Assembly: GCA_900539425.1 (NCBI GenBank)
Contig: UQBX01000005.1
Coordinates: 35,142 to 99,141, forward strand
DNA: 64,000 nucleotides
Source: an uncultured Oscillospiraceae bacterium
GTDB lineage: Bacteria; Bacillota; Clostridia; Oscillospirales; Acutalibacteraceae
Reading direction: 5' to 3'
This document shows, piece after piece, positions 8,532 through 19,507 of this stretch. How positions within the stretch are numbered: position 1 is the first letter of the stretch; each line of letters opens with the position of its first letter. The position numbers and the translations under genes were made by a program. The notes under the pieces were generated by a model. That model made no database searches and was not told the DNA's origin. It saw nothing but the letters and a program-made list of their open reading frames with translations.

Positions 8532-9548
8532 TCAGTCGGGATAGCCGTTCGGATTCTGTTTCTGCCAGCGCCAGCTGTCCTCACACATCTCCTCAATATC
8601 GCGCTGAGCTTTCCATCCAAGCTCTTTTTCAGCCTTGCTCGGATCTGAATAGCAGGTTGCGATGTCGCCGTCACGGCGGGGGCCAATTTTATAAGGAATA
8701 TTAACGCCGGATGCTTTTTCAAATGCTTTTACAACGTCAAGAACACTGTATCCCTTTCCTGTGCCAAGGTTGTATATGAAGAGACCTTCATTGTTTTCTG
8801 CTTTTTCAACAGCCTTTATGTGGCCGAGCGCAAGGTCAACAACGTGGATGTAATCACGTACGCCTGTTCCGTCAGGGGTGTCATAATCATTTCCCCATAC
8901 ATTGAGGTATTCACGTTTGCCGATAGCAACCTGGGTAATGTAAGGCATAAGGTTGTTCGGAATTCCGTTCGGGTCTTCACCCATTGTGCCGCTCTTGTGG
9001 GCGCCTATGGGGTTAAAGTAACGCAGCAGGCAGATAGACCAGGAGCTGTCTGAAGTATACAAGTCTTTCAGAATGCACTCGATCATATACTTTGTTCTGC
9101 CGTACGGATTTGTTACTCCGCCTACTTCCATATCTTCTGTAAGAGGAGAAATATTGTTCATTCCGTAAACTGTTGCGGATGAAGAGAAAACTATTTTTTT
9201 GCAGCCGTTATTTCTCATTACATCAAGTAAGATAAGAGTTCCGGTTACGTTATTGTCAAAATATTCAAGGGGCTTGTGAACGCTTTCGCCAACTGCTTTA
9301 AGTCCGGCGAAATGAATAACGGAATCAATCTTTTCTTTTTTGAATATTTCGTCAAGACCTTCTTTGTCTCTTATATCGCACTCGTAGAATTTAAAATCTT
9401 TGTTTACAAGCGCTCTTATTCTGTCCAGACTTGACTTTTTACAGTTATAGAAATTATCAACTATAACAACGTCCTTACCTGCGTTAAGAAGTTCAACACA
9501 GGTGTGGCTGCCGATATAACCGGCTCCGCCTGTTACAAGTACCGCCAT
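8532..9548 (-). CDS. galE: UDP-glucose 4-epimerase
   Basis: Cytoplasmic 338-residue enzyme interconverting UDP-glucose and UDP-galactose (possibly also the N-acetyl forms). It supplies sugar nucleotides for the Leloir pathway and surface polysaccharides. The N-terminal NAD-binding motif TGGAGYIGSH is at residues 6-15, followed by the extended short-chain dehydrogenase fold. The catalytic S-S-A-T and YGRTK (Tyr-x-x-x-Lys) motifs lie near residues 124 and 149. Length is normal for GalE. GGAGG precedes the ATG by 9 nt. It starts 43 nt after proS on the same strand, so the two are probably in one transcript. It could feed the exopolysaccharide island in this window. Confidence 0.95.
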   Translation of the reverse strand: MAVLVTGGAGYIGSHTCVELLNAGKDVVIVDNFYNCKKSSLDRIRALVNKDFKFYECDIRDKEGLDEIFKKEKIDSVIHFAGLKAVGESVHKPLEYFDNNVTGTLILLDVMRNNGCKKIVFSSSATVYGMNNISPLTEDMEVGGVTNPYGRTKYMIECILKDLYTSDSSWSICLLRYFNPIGAHKSGTMGEDPNGIPNNLMPYITQVAIGKREYLNVWGNDYDTPDGTGVRDYIHVVDLALGHIKAVEKAENNEGLFIYNLGTGKGYSVLDVVKAFEKASGVNIPYKIGPRRDGDIATCYSDPSKAEKELGWKAQRDIEEMCEDSWRWQKQNPNGYPD

Positions 9549-9591
9549 ATTGAATACCTCCGTAAAATTTATTTAAATTTATTTCATGCAA

Positions 9592-11034
9592 TTAATAAGC
9601 TTTGCCCCAGTAGAGCATCTTTTTTGCCGGCTTTCCGCAGCAAACGCAAACGTCTGAAATGTTTTCCTGTTCCAGCGGAATACAGCGAGAACCTACTCCG
9701 GTTATTTCCTTTACTTTGTCCTCACACGCCTCGTCACCGCACCACATGGCTTTTACAAATCCGTCGCCGTTTTCATCAAGTGCTTTTATTATTTCGTCAG
9801 TAGTTTTGCAGGAATATGTGCGTCTTTCTCTGTTTTCAAGAGCGGCTTCATAAAGTCCGTTGCGTACTTCTTCAAGTTTCTGCGGGATAACAGTTTCAAG
9901 TTCGTCAAGAGAAACGAAAGTCTTTTCTCTGTTGTGGCGTGTAACTATAACGCACTGGTTCTTTTCAATATCCTTGGGGCCTATTTCAACTCTTATCGGC
10001 ACGCCTTTCATTTCATACTCGGCAAATTTCCAGCCCGGTGTGTTTTCAGATACATCAATGCCGGCGCGGCAGATTTTCTTCAGCCTGTCGCAAACTTCGT
10101 TTGCCTTTTCAAGCACGCCTTCTTTGTGCTGCGCAACAGGGATAACCATTACCTGAATTGGAGCAACAGCAGGGGGAAGAACAAGTCCGTTGTTATCTCC
10201 GTGGGTCATGATGATAGCGCCGATAAGACGAGTGGTCATTCCCCATGAAGTCTGGAACGGATACTGAAGCTTGTTCTCTTTATCTGCAAACTGTATTTCA
10301 AAGGCTTTTGCAAATCCGTCACCGAAATAGTGTGAAGTGCCTGCCTGAAGCGCTTTGCCGTCATGCATAAGCGCTTCTATACAATATGTGCGCTCTGCGC
10401 CTGCAAATTTGTCGCTGTCTGTTTTCATGCCCTGAACAACAGGAATAGCAAGATACTTCTGGCAGAATTCAGTATAGATGTTTAACATTCTTTCGGTTTC
10501 TTCTATAGCTTCCTCTGCGGTAGCATGAAGGGTATGACCCTCCTGCCATAAAAATTCTCTTGAACGCAGGAAAGGTCTTGTTGTCTTTTCCCAGCGAACA
10601 ACGGAAACCCACTGATTATAAAGTTTGGGAAGATCCCTGTAAGAATGAACTATATTTTTGAAGTGCTCACAGAAAAGAGTTTCGGAAGTTGGGCGCACGC
10701 AAAGTCTTTCTTCAAGCTTTTCGCTGCCGCCCATAGTTACCCATGCACATTCGGGAGCAAATCCCTCAACGTGGTCTTTTTCTTTCTGAAGCAGGCTTTC
10801 GGGAATAAACATCGGCATACAAACATTTTCATGGCCTGTAGCCTTGAACATGTCGTCAAGTATCCTTTGAATGTTTTCCCATATAGCGTAGCCGTACGGG
10901 CGGATTACCATGCAGCCCTTTACGCTTGTGTATTCGATAAGCTCTGCTTTTTTACATATATCGGTGTACCATTTTGCAAAATCATCATCCATTGAGGTGA
11001 TGTCGTCCACCATTTTTTTCTGCTCTTTTGCCAT
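9592..11034 (-). CDS. proS: Prolyl-tRNA synthetase, archaeal/eukaryotic-type
   Basis: Class II aminoacyl-tRNA synthetase of 480 residues that charges tRNA-Pro. Motif 2 is recognisable in [16 protein letters not shown] near residue 140. The protein lacks the editing insertion of the long bacterial ProRS. Instead it has the archaeal/eukaryotic-type C-terminal domain with cysteines ([14 protein letters not shown]) and the typical terminal aromatic residue in WGKAY. This short form occurs in a number of Clostridia. GAGGAG precedes the ATG. No T-box leader is visible; the predicted promoter leaves only about 45 nt. A tRNA-Pro gene lies elsewhere in the window (63567). Confidence 0.95.
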   Translation of the reverse strand: MAKEQKKMVDDITSMDDDFAKWYTDICKKAELIEYTSVKGCMVIRPYGYAIWENIQRILDDMFKATGHENVCMPMFIPESLLQKEKDHVEGFAPECAWVTMGGSEKLEERLCVRPTSETLFCEHFKNIVHSYRDLPKLYNQWVSVVRWEKTTRPFLRSREFLWQEGHTLHATAEEAIEETERMLNIYTEFCQKYLAIPVVQGMKTDSDKFAGAERTYCIEALMHDGKALQAGTSHYFGDGFAKAFEIQFADKENKLQYPFQTSWGMTTRLIGAIIMTHGDNNGLVLPPAVAPIQVMVIPVAQHKEGVLEKANEVCDRLKKICRAGIDVSENTPGWKFAEYEMKGVPIRVEIGPKDIEKNQCVIVTRHNREKTFVSLDELETVIPQKLEEVRNGLYEAALENRERRTYSCKTTDEIIKALDENGDGFVKAMWCGDEACEDKVKEITGVGSRCIPLEQENISDVCVCCGKPAKKMLYWGKAY

Positions 11035-11084
11035 AATAACTCCTCTATATATCCTATAAAATATTATTAGTATTATTCAAGATA

Positions 11085-11113
11085 ATTATATACTATCTTT
11101 GCGGGCAAGTAAA
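11085..11113 (-). promoter_or_regulatory. Probable promoter of proS
   Basis: On the minus strand TTTACT (11113-11108) and TATAAT (11090-11085) are separated by 17 bp, about 50 nt upstream of the proS start. The -10 element is perfect and the -35 element is a partial match. Confidence 0.5.
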
Positions 11114-11188
11114 TGTAACATTTAGATAAAAAAAGTTTGATTTAATATGATTTTTTTTATACAAAAGACTTAATTTGCAGTTAAACTG

Positions 11189-11216
11189 TTGCAAATTGGA
11201 AAAGAAGTGCTATAAT
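11189..11216 (+). promoter_or_regulatory. Promoter of the ATP synthase operon
   Basis: TTGCAA at 11189-11194 and a perfect TATAAT at 11211-11216 are separated by 16 bp. Transcription would start near 11223, leaving a leader of about 25 nt that just includes the GGGAGG ribosome binding site. Confidence 0.75.
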
Positions 11217-11248
11217 GAGCGTGAATTTGTGAATGGGAGGCGAAAGCT

Positions 11249-11944
11249 TTGGATATAGGCGAAAGGCTTGTTGATGAGCTTAACTGCAAAGATATTTTCT
11301 CATTCGATATTTTTGGTTTAAACATAACTATTAAAGAATCAATTGTGGTTATGTGGATAATAATGGCCGTTATCATGATTCTTTCCCTTTTGCTTACCCG
11401 TAATTTGAAAATAGAGGGCAAAATAAGCAAGCGCCAGTTGTTTCTTGAAATGTGCGTCGAAAAAATGGCAAACTTTTTCAGAACAAATATCGGCAAAGGC
11501 GCGGAAGATCATCTTTCATGGCTTATGTCACTCGCCGTTCTGATCGGTGCGTCAAATATGGTGGGTATCTTCGGATTTAAACCTCCAACCAAAGATATTA
11601 ATGTCACAATGGGCCTTGCCCTTTGCAGTATTATATATATTCAGTATGCAAGCATTCACGCACGCGGCACAAAAGGCTGGCTTAAAAGCTTTGCTCAGCC
11701 GTCACCCATAGTGGTTTTCAATAACGTGCTTGAATTAGGAATAAAACCGCTTTCACTTTGTATGCGACTTTTCGGTAACATCATAGGCGCGTATATACTT
11801 ATGGAACTCATAAAGATGGTTGTGCCTGTATTCGTACCGATAGTGCTGAGCCTGTATTTCGATATATTTGACGGATTTATACAGGCGTATGTATTTGTAT
11901 TTTTAAATTCAGTTTATATTCAAGAGGCAATGGGCAACGAATAG
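11249..11944 (+). CDS. atpB: ATP synthase Fo subunit a
   Basis: Membrane stator subunit of 231 residues forming the two ion half-channels next to the c-ring. The conserved helix contains PLSLCMRLFGN, with the essential arginine at residue 173, and is preceded by the usual PSPIVVFNNVLE segment. The start is TTG at 11249, set by GGGAGG at 11235-11240; there is no in-frame ATG close to the ribosome binding site. It is the first gene of the atpBEFHAGDC operon. No atpI precedes it. Confidence 0.94.
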   Translation: MDIGERLVDELNCKDIFSFDIFGLNITIKESIVVMWIIMAVIMILSLLLTRNLKIEGKISKRQLFLEMCVEKMANFFRTNIGKGAEDHLSWLMSLAVLIGASNMVGIFGFKPPTKDINVTMGLALCSIIYIQYASIHARGTKGWLKSFAQPSPIVVFNNVLELGIKPLSLCMRLFGNIIGAYILMELIKMVVPVFVPIVLSLYFDIFDGFIQAYVFVFLNSVYIQEAMGNE

Positions 11945-11992
11945 CAGCCCTGCCCTTAAGAATAAATATTTTAAATCAAAGGAGAAATTTTT

Positions 11993-12220
11993 ATGTCTAC
12001 ATCTATTATAGCAATCGCTGCTGCTATCGCAGCTTTCGGCGGTGTAATTGCAGGTTTCGGTATCGCAAAGGCAACTGGTAAGGCTGCAGACGCTATCGCA
12101 CGTCAGCCTGAAGCAGCAGGAGATATAAGAACTACTCTTATTCTCGGTGGTGCTCTTGCAGAGGCAACTGCAGTATACGGCTTGGTAGCAAGCATCCTTA
12201 TTATATTCATGCTCGGCTAA
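11993..12220 (+). CDS. atpE: ATP synthase Fo subunit c
   Basis: A 75-residue hairpin protein of two transmembrane helices joined by the polar loop ARQPE (residues 36-40). It forms the rotating c-ring. The ion-binding carboxylate is Glu57 in LAEATAVYG. Residues equivalent to the sodium ligands Gln32 and Ser66 of the Ilyobacter tartaricus c subunit are Ile24 and Ala58 here, which favours proton rather than sodium binding; this is inference from alignment by eye. AAAGGAG precedes the ATG. The last 11 bases (TGCTCGGCTAA) are partly duplicated just after the stop (CGCTCGGCTAA at 12226-12236). Confidence 0.94.
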   Translation: MSTSIIAIAAAIAAFGGVIAGFGIAKATGKAADAIARQPEAAGDIRTTLILGGALAEATAVYGLVASILIIFMLG

Positions 12221-12275
12221 ATCCACGCTCGGCTAATTTTGCGCTTGAATTCGGCGCGGAAAGGAAAATGTAAAT

Positions 12276-12782
12276 ATGATTGATATCAGCTTTTGGAATA
12301 TTTTATGGACAGCTGTAAATCTTCTGATATTATACCTGTTTGCTAAAAAATTTCTTTTCGGCCGTATCCTTAAGATTATGGAGGAAAGAAAGAAGCACAT
12401 CAACGGGCAGTTTGAAGAGGCAGATAAAAAAGAGCAGGATGCCCTCAAACTCAAAAAGAAGTATGAGGATATGCTTGAAGGCGCTAACGAGGAGCGTAAT
12501 GAGATAATCAGCAACGCCAAAAAGAATGCTGACGCACAGTACAGTAGAATCGTTGCCAACGCTTCCGAGGAAGCAAACCGCCTTATTGAAAGTGCCCACA
12601 AATCGGTGGAAAACGAACGCCGCCAGGTGCTTCAGTCTGCGCAGAGCGAAATTGCGGATATTGCTATTGCCGCGGCAAAAAAAGTTATTGCCGGCAATAC
12701 CTCTGCGGAAAATGACAGCCGTATTTACAATGACTTTATAGACGAGGTTGATAATGATGGTTCTGACTCAGACGGCGATTAA
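12276..12782 (+). CDS. atpF: ATP synthase Fo subunit b
   Basis: Peripheral-stalk protein of 168 residues. It has one N-terminal membrane helix (NILWTAVNLLILYLFAKKFL), then a long charged coiled coil of Glu/Lys/Ala heptads typical of subunit b, and an acidic tail. The dimer holds F1 against rotation. The ribosome binding site is AAAGGA, 10 nt before the ATG. Its 3' end overlaps atpH by 26 nt. Confidence 0.92.
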   Translation: MIDISFWNILWTAVNLLILYLFAKKFLFGRILKIMEERKKHINGQFEEADKKEQDALKLKKKYEDMLEGANEERNEIISNAKKNADAQYSRIVANASEEANRLIESAHKSVENERRQVLQSAQSEIADIAIAAAKKVIAGNTSAENDSRIYNDFIDEVDNDGSDSDGD

Positions 12783-13272
12783 TTACGCCGAGGCCATGTA
12801 TGAGGCAGGGTTTACCAAAGAGCAGCTTGAAGAAGTGAGAAATGCTTTTTCAGACTGTGAGCTTCTTGGCAGGCTTCTGGCAGTGCCCGTTATCCCCCAA
12901 AAGGAAAAATATGCTGCTGTTGACGAGATATTTACGGGCGAAGCTGCAAATCTTGTAAAGCTTATGTGCGAAAACGGATGTGTTTCAGAGATTTTGCTTG
13001 TGTGTGAGGCTTATGAAGAGCTTCTTAAAGCAAAATCAAAAGAAGCTCAGGCTGTTTTGACCTGTGTAAATCCGCCCGATGACAAACAGCTTGAAAAGAT
13101 CAGGCAGTTTGTATGCAAAAAACAAGGAACCGATTCCGCTCAGATAGTCATTAAGAAAGATCCGGATATTCTCGGAGGATTTATAATTCAGTGCGGTGAT
13201 ACTGTGTATGACCGCAGCCTTAAAGGCAGAATTGACAGTTTAAGAAGGAATCTGGTTGGAGAAGTTGATTAA
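12757..13272 (+). CDS. atpH: ATP synthase F1 subunit delta
   Basis: Delta (OSCP-type) stalk subunit of 171 residues that links the b dimer to the top of F1. The N-terminal helical domain starts TQTAINYAEAMYEAG, and the C-terminal part has the family GGFIIQCGDTVYDRSLKGR segment near residues 140-160. Three candidate starts lie within 10 nt (TTG 12748, ATG 12754, ATG 12757). GAGG at 12744-12747 best supports the ATGs, and 12757 gives the usual N-terminus. It lies in standard operon order. Confidence 0.9.
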   Translation: MVLTQTAINYAEAMYEAGFTKEQLEEVRNAFSDCELLGRLLAVPVIPQKEKYAAVDEIFTGEAANLVKLMCENGCVSEILLVCEAYEELLKAKSKEAQAVLTCVNPPDDKQLEKIRQFVCKKQGTDSAQIVIKKDPDILGGFIIQCGDTVYDRSLKGRIDSLRRNLVGEVD

Positions 13273-14776
13273 ATGAGTACCATAAATTCAAACGAAATAA
13301 TATCAATACTGAAAGAAAAAATAGTTGATTTTGATTTCAGTGAAAAAAGCGAAGAGGTAGGCACAGTTATCTGCGTAGGTGACGGTATCGCAACAATTTA
13401 CGGTATGGAACATGCCATGTACGGCGAGATAGTTGTGTTTGAAAACGGCCTGAAAGGCATGATACAGGATATCAAAAGCAATCAAATAGGCTGTATACTC
13501 TTTGGTGATGAATCTGAGATACATGAGGGCACAAAGGTTAAGCGCACACGCAAAAAAGCGGGTGTTCCCGTAGGTGATGCCTTTGTCGGCAGAGTTGTAA
13601 ATGCTCTGTGCGAGCCTATTGACGGCGCAGGCGAGATTAAGTCTGATGATTACAGACTTGTTGAAAATGCCGCACCTTCAATCGTGGACAGAAAATCTGT
13701 ATCCGTTCCGCTTGAAACGGGTATTCTTGCAATAGATTCAATGTTCCCCATAGGCAGAGGTCAGCGTGAACTTATTATCGGTGACCGCCAGACAGGTAAA
13801 ACATCTATCGCCCTTGACGCTATCCTTAATCAGAAAGGCAAAAACTGCATTTGTATCTACAATGCAATCGGCCAGAAAACTTCCACCGTTGCAAAACTTG
13901 TAAGCACTCTCAAGAAAAACGGAGCAATGGATTATACTATTGTTGTATGCTCAAGCGCTGCGGATTCCGCTTCACTTCAGTATATCGCACCGTATTCCGC
14001 TACGGCTCTTGCGGAGTACTTTATGTATAACGGCAAGGATGTTCTTATTGTATATGATGATTTAAGCAAGCACGCAGTTGCTTACCGCGCGCTTTCGCTT
14101 TTGCTTGAAAGGTCTCCCGGCCGTGAGGCTTACCCCGGCGACGTTTTCTATCTTCATTCAAGACTGCTTGAGCGTTCAAGCAGACTTTCTGATGAACTCG
14201 GCGGCGGCTCTATTACGGCTCTTCCTGTTATTGAAACTCAGGCGGGCGACGTTTCAGCTTATATTCCCACAAATGTTATTTCCATTACAGACGGACAGAT
14301 ATTCCTTGAGAGTGATCTGTTCTTCAGCGGTCAGCGCCCTGCCGTAAACGTAGGTCTTTCCGTATCACGTGTAGGCGGCGCAGCACAGACAAAAGCAATG
14401 AAAAAGGCTGCCGGCTCACTTCGTGTAGACCTTGCGCAGTTCAGGGAAATGGAAGTATTTACTCAGTTCTCATCAGATCTTGATGAAGAAACAAAAGCAA
14501 GTCTTAACTACGGAAAGGGCCTTATGGAGCTGCTTAAACAGCCTCTTGGTCATCCTATGTCGCTTGCGGATCAGGTTATAACGCTTGTAGGCGCAATAGG
14601 CAAAAAGTTTGTTAATGTGCCTGTTGATAAGATCAAGGAATACCAGGGCAGTATGCTTGAGTATTTTAAGGATAACTGCACTGATATAGTTGATGAGATT
14701 CAGAACGGTAAAACGCTTACTGATGAGCTCAGGGATAAGATCCTGAAAGCTATTGACGATTTCGGGAAGGCGAATA

Positions 14777-14784
<8 letters not shown>
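13273..14784 (+). CDS. atpA: ATP synthase F1 subunit alpha
   Basis: Regulatory nucleotide-binding subunit of 503 residues, normal for the family. The P-loop GDRQTGKT is at about residues 170-177. The arginine finger region [13 protein letters not shown] and the C-terminal helical domain are present. Three alpha subunits alternate with three beta subunits in F1. ATG 13273 immediately follows the atpH stop. It overlaps atpG by 8 nt. Confidence 0.96.
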
Positions 14785-17060
<2,276 letters not shown>

Positions 17061-17061
<1 letters not shown>

Positions 17062-17474
17062 TGGATAACTTCAAGATAAAAATTGTTGCTTCCAACAAGG
17101 TGTTTTATGACGGCGAAGCTCAAAGTGTTACCGTGCCTTATATTGACGGCGGTTCGGTTGCTTTTCTTGCTCACCACTGCAATGCGGTAATTCCCATTGA
17201 CGCGGGCGAGATGAAACTCAAAACAGCCGACGGTGAAATTAAGGAAGCTTTTGTCAGCGATGGTTTTCTGGAATTTCTTTCAAATGAGGCAACAATGGTA
17301 TGCGTTTCCGTTGAGCTGCCCGAAGAGATAGATAAAAGACGTGCCGAAGAGGCAAAGGAAAGAGCCGAGGAAGAACTGCGCCAAAAAATGAGCCAGTACG
17401 ACTATTATGTTACCAAAGCTAATCTTTCCAGAGCCATGGAAAGAATAAAGGTTAAAAACAGGCACCAGATATGA
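17061..17474 (+). CDS. atpC: ATP synthase F1 subunit epsilon
   Basis: Rotor-base subunit of 137 residues with an N-terminal beta-sandwich (ASNKVFYDGEAQSVTVPYIDG) and a C-terminal helical hairpin rich in Glu, Arg and Ala that can inhibit ATP hydrolysis. It shares one nucleotide with the atpD stop, as expected for coupled translation. It is the last gene of the operon. Confidence 0.92.
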
Positions 17475-17483
17475 TTTTACTAA

Positions 17484-17520
17484 GGGGATTTCTGCGTTTG
17501 CGGATTTCCCCGCAGTTTGT
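17484..17520 (+). terminator. Imperfect hairpin after the ATP synthase operon
   Basis: GGGGATTTCTGC (17484-17495) can pair imperfectly with GCGGATTTCCCC (17500-17511), followed by GCAGTTTGTTT. Several mismatches and a weak T-run make this a doubtful terminator; read-through into the next gene, 60 nt downstream of atpC, is likely. Confidence 0.3.
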
Positions 17521-17534
17521 TTAAGGAGATTTTT

Positions 17535-18800
17535 ATGCCCGTTAAACTTATTGCGTGTGATTTGGACGGCACTCTGCTTGGTGCAGACCATATCACTGTT
17601 TCGGAAAGAAATAAAAAAGCGCTTTTTGAAGCTCACGAAAAAGGCATAAAGCTTGCCGTGGCAACGGGGCGCACGCTTTCAGTAATATATAATGTTATAG
17701 ACCAGCTTCCGTTTCTTGATTATGTTATTTATTCAAACGGCGCCGCTGTGTGTGACCTCAAAACCGCAAAAACGGTGTATGAGGATTATATGCCGGCTGA
17801 AACAGCTTTGGATATATTCAAGTTTTTAAGCAGATTCCCTGCATATTTCGAATTTTATCAGGACGGAAAGCAGCATGCCCAAAACGGCAGAGAAAAATAT
17901 TTTACAGGTATGGATCTGCCTCAGGAATTTCTTGATTCGTATGCGGCGTCAACAATTATGCACGATGATATTATGACGCTTGCAGATAAAAATGTTGAAA
18001 AGATAAACCTGTTTTACTTTGGCGGGGAATATTATGATGAAATAAAGAACTATCTTTTCAGCCACAGCGGAATAGACTGTACTTCGCCCGTTTCCGGAGA
18101 TATTGAAATGACGGCTAAAGGCGTAGATAAAGCCAAGGCGCTTGAGGGTCTGTGTTCAGAACTCGGTATAGACAGCAGTGAGGTCATGGCATTCGGAGAT
18201 GCCGATAACGATCTCGGTATGCTTGAGTTTGCCGGTTACGGCACCGCAATGGAAAATGCCGCACAGATATGCAAGGATAAAGCCAAGTATGTGACTCTTA
18301 CAAATGAGGAGGACGGCGTTGCAGCTTTTGTGGAGAGATATGCACTCGGCAAAAAGCCAAAGCTTATCGTATCCGCGTGCCTGCTTGGTGAAAACTGTAA
18401 ATACAACGGCGGCAACAATAAAAATAACTCTGTTATTAATTTGCAGAAAGATTTTGATGTGGTTGCGGTTTGCCCGGAATGTTTCGGCGGTCTAAAGATA
18501 CCGAGACTCCCTAACGAAATAATAGACGGCAGGGCAATTTCAAAGGACGGCAAGGATTTTACCGCCGAATATTTGAAAGGCGCAAGGAAAACACTTTATG
18601 TTGCCGAAGAATGCGGAGCACAGTATGCTGTTCTTAAGGAGAGAAGCCCGTCCTGCGGCAAAGGTGTTATATATGACGGTACATTTTCCGGGTCGCTCAC
18701 TGATGGAAACGGAATTACAGCAGATCTTCTTATTAAAAGCGGAATAATGGTTTTTGGTGAAAGTGAGATAGATAAACTGCTTGACGAGGCAGGATTATAA
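17535..18800 (+). CDS. HAD-family (Cof-type) phosphatase fused to DUF523
   Basis: A 421-residue two-domain protein. Residues 1-270 are a Cof-type HAD hydrolase with the nucleophile motif DLDGTLL (residues 8-14), VATGRT and GDADNDLGML. This group dephosphorylates sugar phosphates or flavin-type substrates. Residues about 275-421 match DUF523 (YbbK type): VSACLLGENCKYNGG, AVCPECFGGL and LKERSPSCG, with cysteines that may bind metal or be redox-active. The two are usually separate proteins. ATG 17535 follows AAGGAG at 17523-17528; an upstream in-frame TTG is less likely. The substrate is unknown. Confidence 0.88.
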   Translation: MPVKLIACDLDGTLLGADHITVSERNKKALFEAHEKGIKLAVATGRTLSVIYNVIDQLPFLDYVIYSNGAAVCDLKTAKTVYEDYMPAETALDIFKFLSRFPAYFEFYQDGKQHAQNGREKYFTGMDLPQEFLDSYAASTIMHDDIMTLADKNVEKINLFYFGGEYYDEIKNYLFSHSGIDCTSPVSGDIEMTAKGVDKAKALEGLCSELGIDSSEVMAFGDADNDLGMLEFAGYGTAMENAAQICKDKAKYVTLTNEEDGVAAFVERYALGKKPKLIVSACLLGENCKYNGGNNKNNSVINLQKDFDVVAVCPECFGGLKIPRLPNEIIDGRAISKDGKDFTAEYLKGARKTLYVAEECGAQYAVLKERSPSCGKGVIYDGTFSGSLTDGNGITADLLIKSGIMVFGESEIDKLLDEAGL

Positions 18801-18809
18801 ATATATAAT
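18781..18809 (+). promoter_or_regulatory. Promoter of the small lipoprotein gene
   Basis: TTGACG at 18781-18786 and TATAAT at 18804-18809 are spaced by exactly 17 bp. The -35 element lies inside the 3' end of the preceding coding region. Transcription would start near 18816, about 29 nt before the start codon. Confidence 0.7.
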
Positions 18810-18844
18810 TGATTTATATATCAATATATATTAGGGGTGTAGTG

Positions 18845-19333
18845 ATGAAAAGCAAAAAAATCTTTGCAGCTGCTGCGGCATTGTTGCTGGTGTTTTCTTT
18901 TGTGTTTGCAGGCTGTTCCGAAAAAGTAAACGAGATAACTACTGATAACGCAGTAATAAAAGAGGATGAGGCCGTAGACCTTATTAAGAGTTATTCAACT
19001 GCCGAACTCGGGCTTTCGGGTGATTGGAGCGATTATAATTTCGCAGGTTATAATAACAGCGGAGTTAAAGTTGAAGACGGCTCTCATGACGGTTATTATG
19101 TTGAAGTCAGAATAGGCAACAAGATCGAAAATGATGACGGAACGCTCGATTTTGATATTGTAGGTCATTATCTTATCAGCTATGACGGTAAAACTATTCT
19201 GAAATATGATCCGGTCAACGAAACGTATACACCGCTTTCCGAGATCACCACTTCCGACGCTCAGGAACAGCAGACGAATACTGCCGAAGAAAAAACAAGT
19301 TCTCAAAGCACAACAGCTAAGGCAGAAAACTAA
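18845..19333 (+). CDS. Small predicted lipoprotein, unknown function
   Basis: Secreted protein of 162 residues with a lipoprotein signal peptide: MKSKK, a hydrophobic stretch and the lipobox FAGC with the acylated cysteine at residue 24. The mature part is acidic, with a compact central region (residues about 40-125) and a Thr/Ser/Gln-rich tail. No family is recognised. ATG 18845 is chosen over earlier in-frame codons because AGGGGTG lies just upstream and the signal peptide starts there. It is flanked by its own promoter and terminator, so it is a single-gene unit. Confidence 0.78.
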   Translation: MKSKKIFAAAAALLLVFSFVFAGCSEKVNEITTDNAVIKEDEAVDLIKSYSTAELGLSGDWSDYNFAGYNNSGVKVEDGSHDGYYVEVRIGNKIENDDGTLDFDIVGHYLISYDGKTILKYDPVNETYTPLSEITTSDAQEQQTNTAEEKTSSQSTTAKAEN

Positions 19334-19347
19334 TATAACAGGTATGT

Positions 19348-19388
19348 CAGACGTATAAAAGTATTATTGCTTTTATGCGTCTGTTTTT
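19348..19388 (+). terminator. Terminator after the small lipoprotein gene
   Basis: CAGACGTATAAAAG (19348-19361) pairs with CTTTTATGCGTCTG (19370-19383) with one G-T pair and an eight-base loop, followed by five T. Confidence 0.85.
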
Positions 19389-19458
19389 ATATAGAAGTCT
19401 TTAATTGTGAACAATTTTTAAAAAGCGCACGGTATAGAGGTATAGGGGTAAAACTTTG

Positions 19459-19487
19459 TTGAAAAGGGCGTTTTTTTATGTTAGAAT
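19459..19487 (+). promoter_or_regulatory. Promoter of the rnf operon
   Basis: TTGAAA at 19459-19464 and TAGAAT at 19482-19487 are separated by 17 bp. Transcription near 19494 would leave a very short leader that starts at the AAAGGAG ribosome binding site of rnfC (19493-19499). Confidence 0.65.
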
Positions 19488-19507
19488 GGGAGAAAGGAGT
19501 GTCAGCT

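Noticed and set aside
12211..12237. Short duplication of GCTCGGCTAA at the end of atpE
   Set aside because: An 11-bp local duplication in the intergenic gap; probably replication slippage with no evident role.
19404..19421. Rex-type operator before the rnf promoter
   Set aside because: TTGTGAACAATTTTTAA has one good half-site only; the second half matches poorly.
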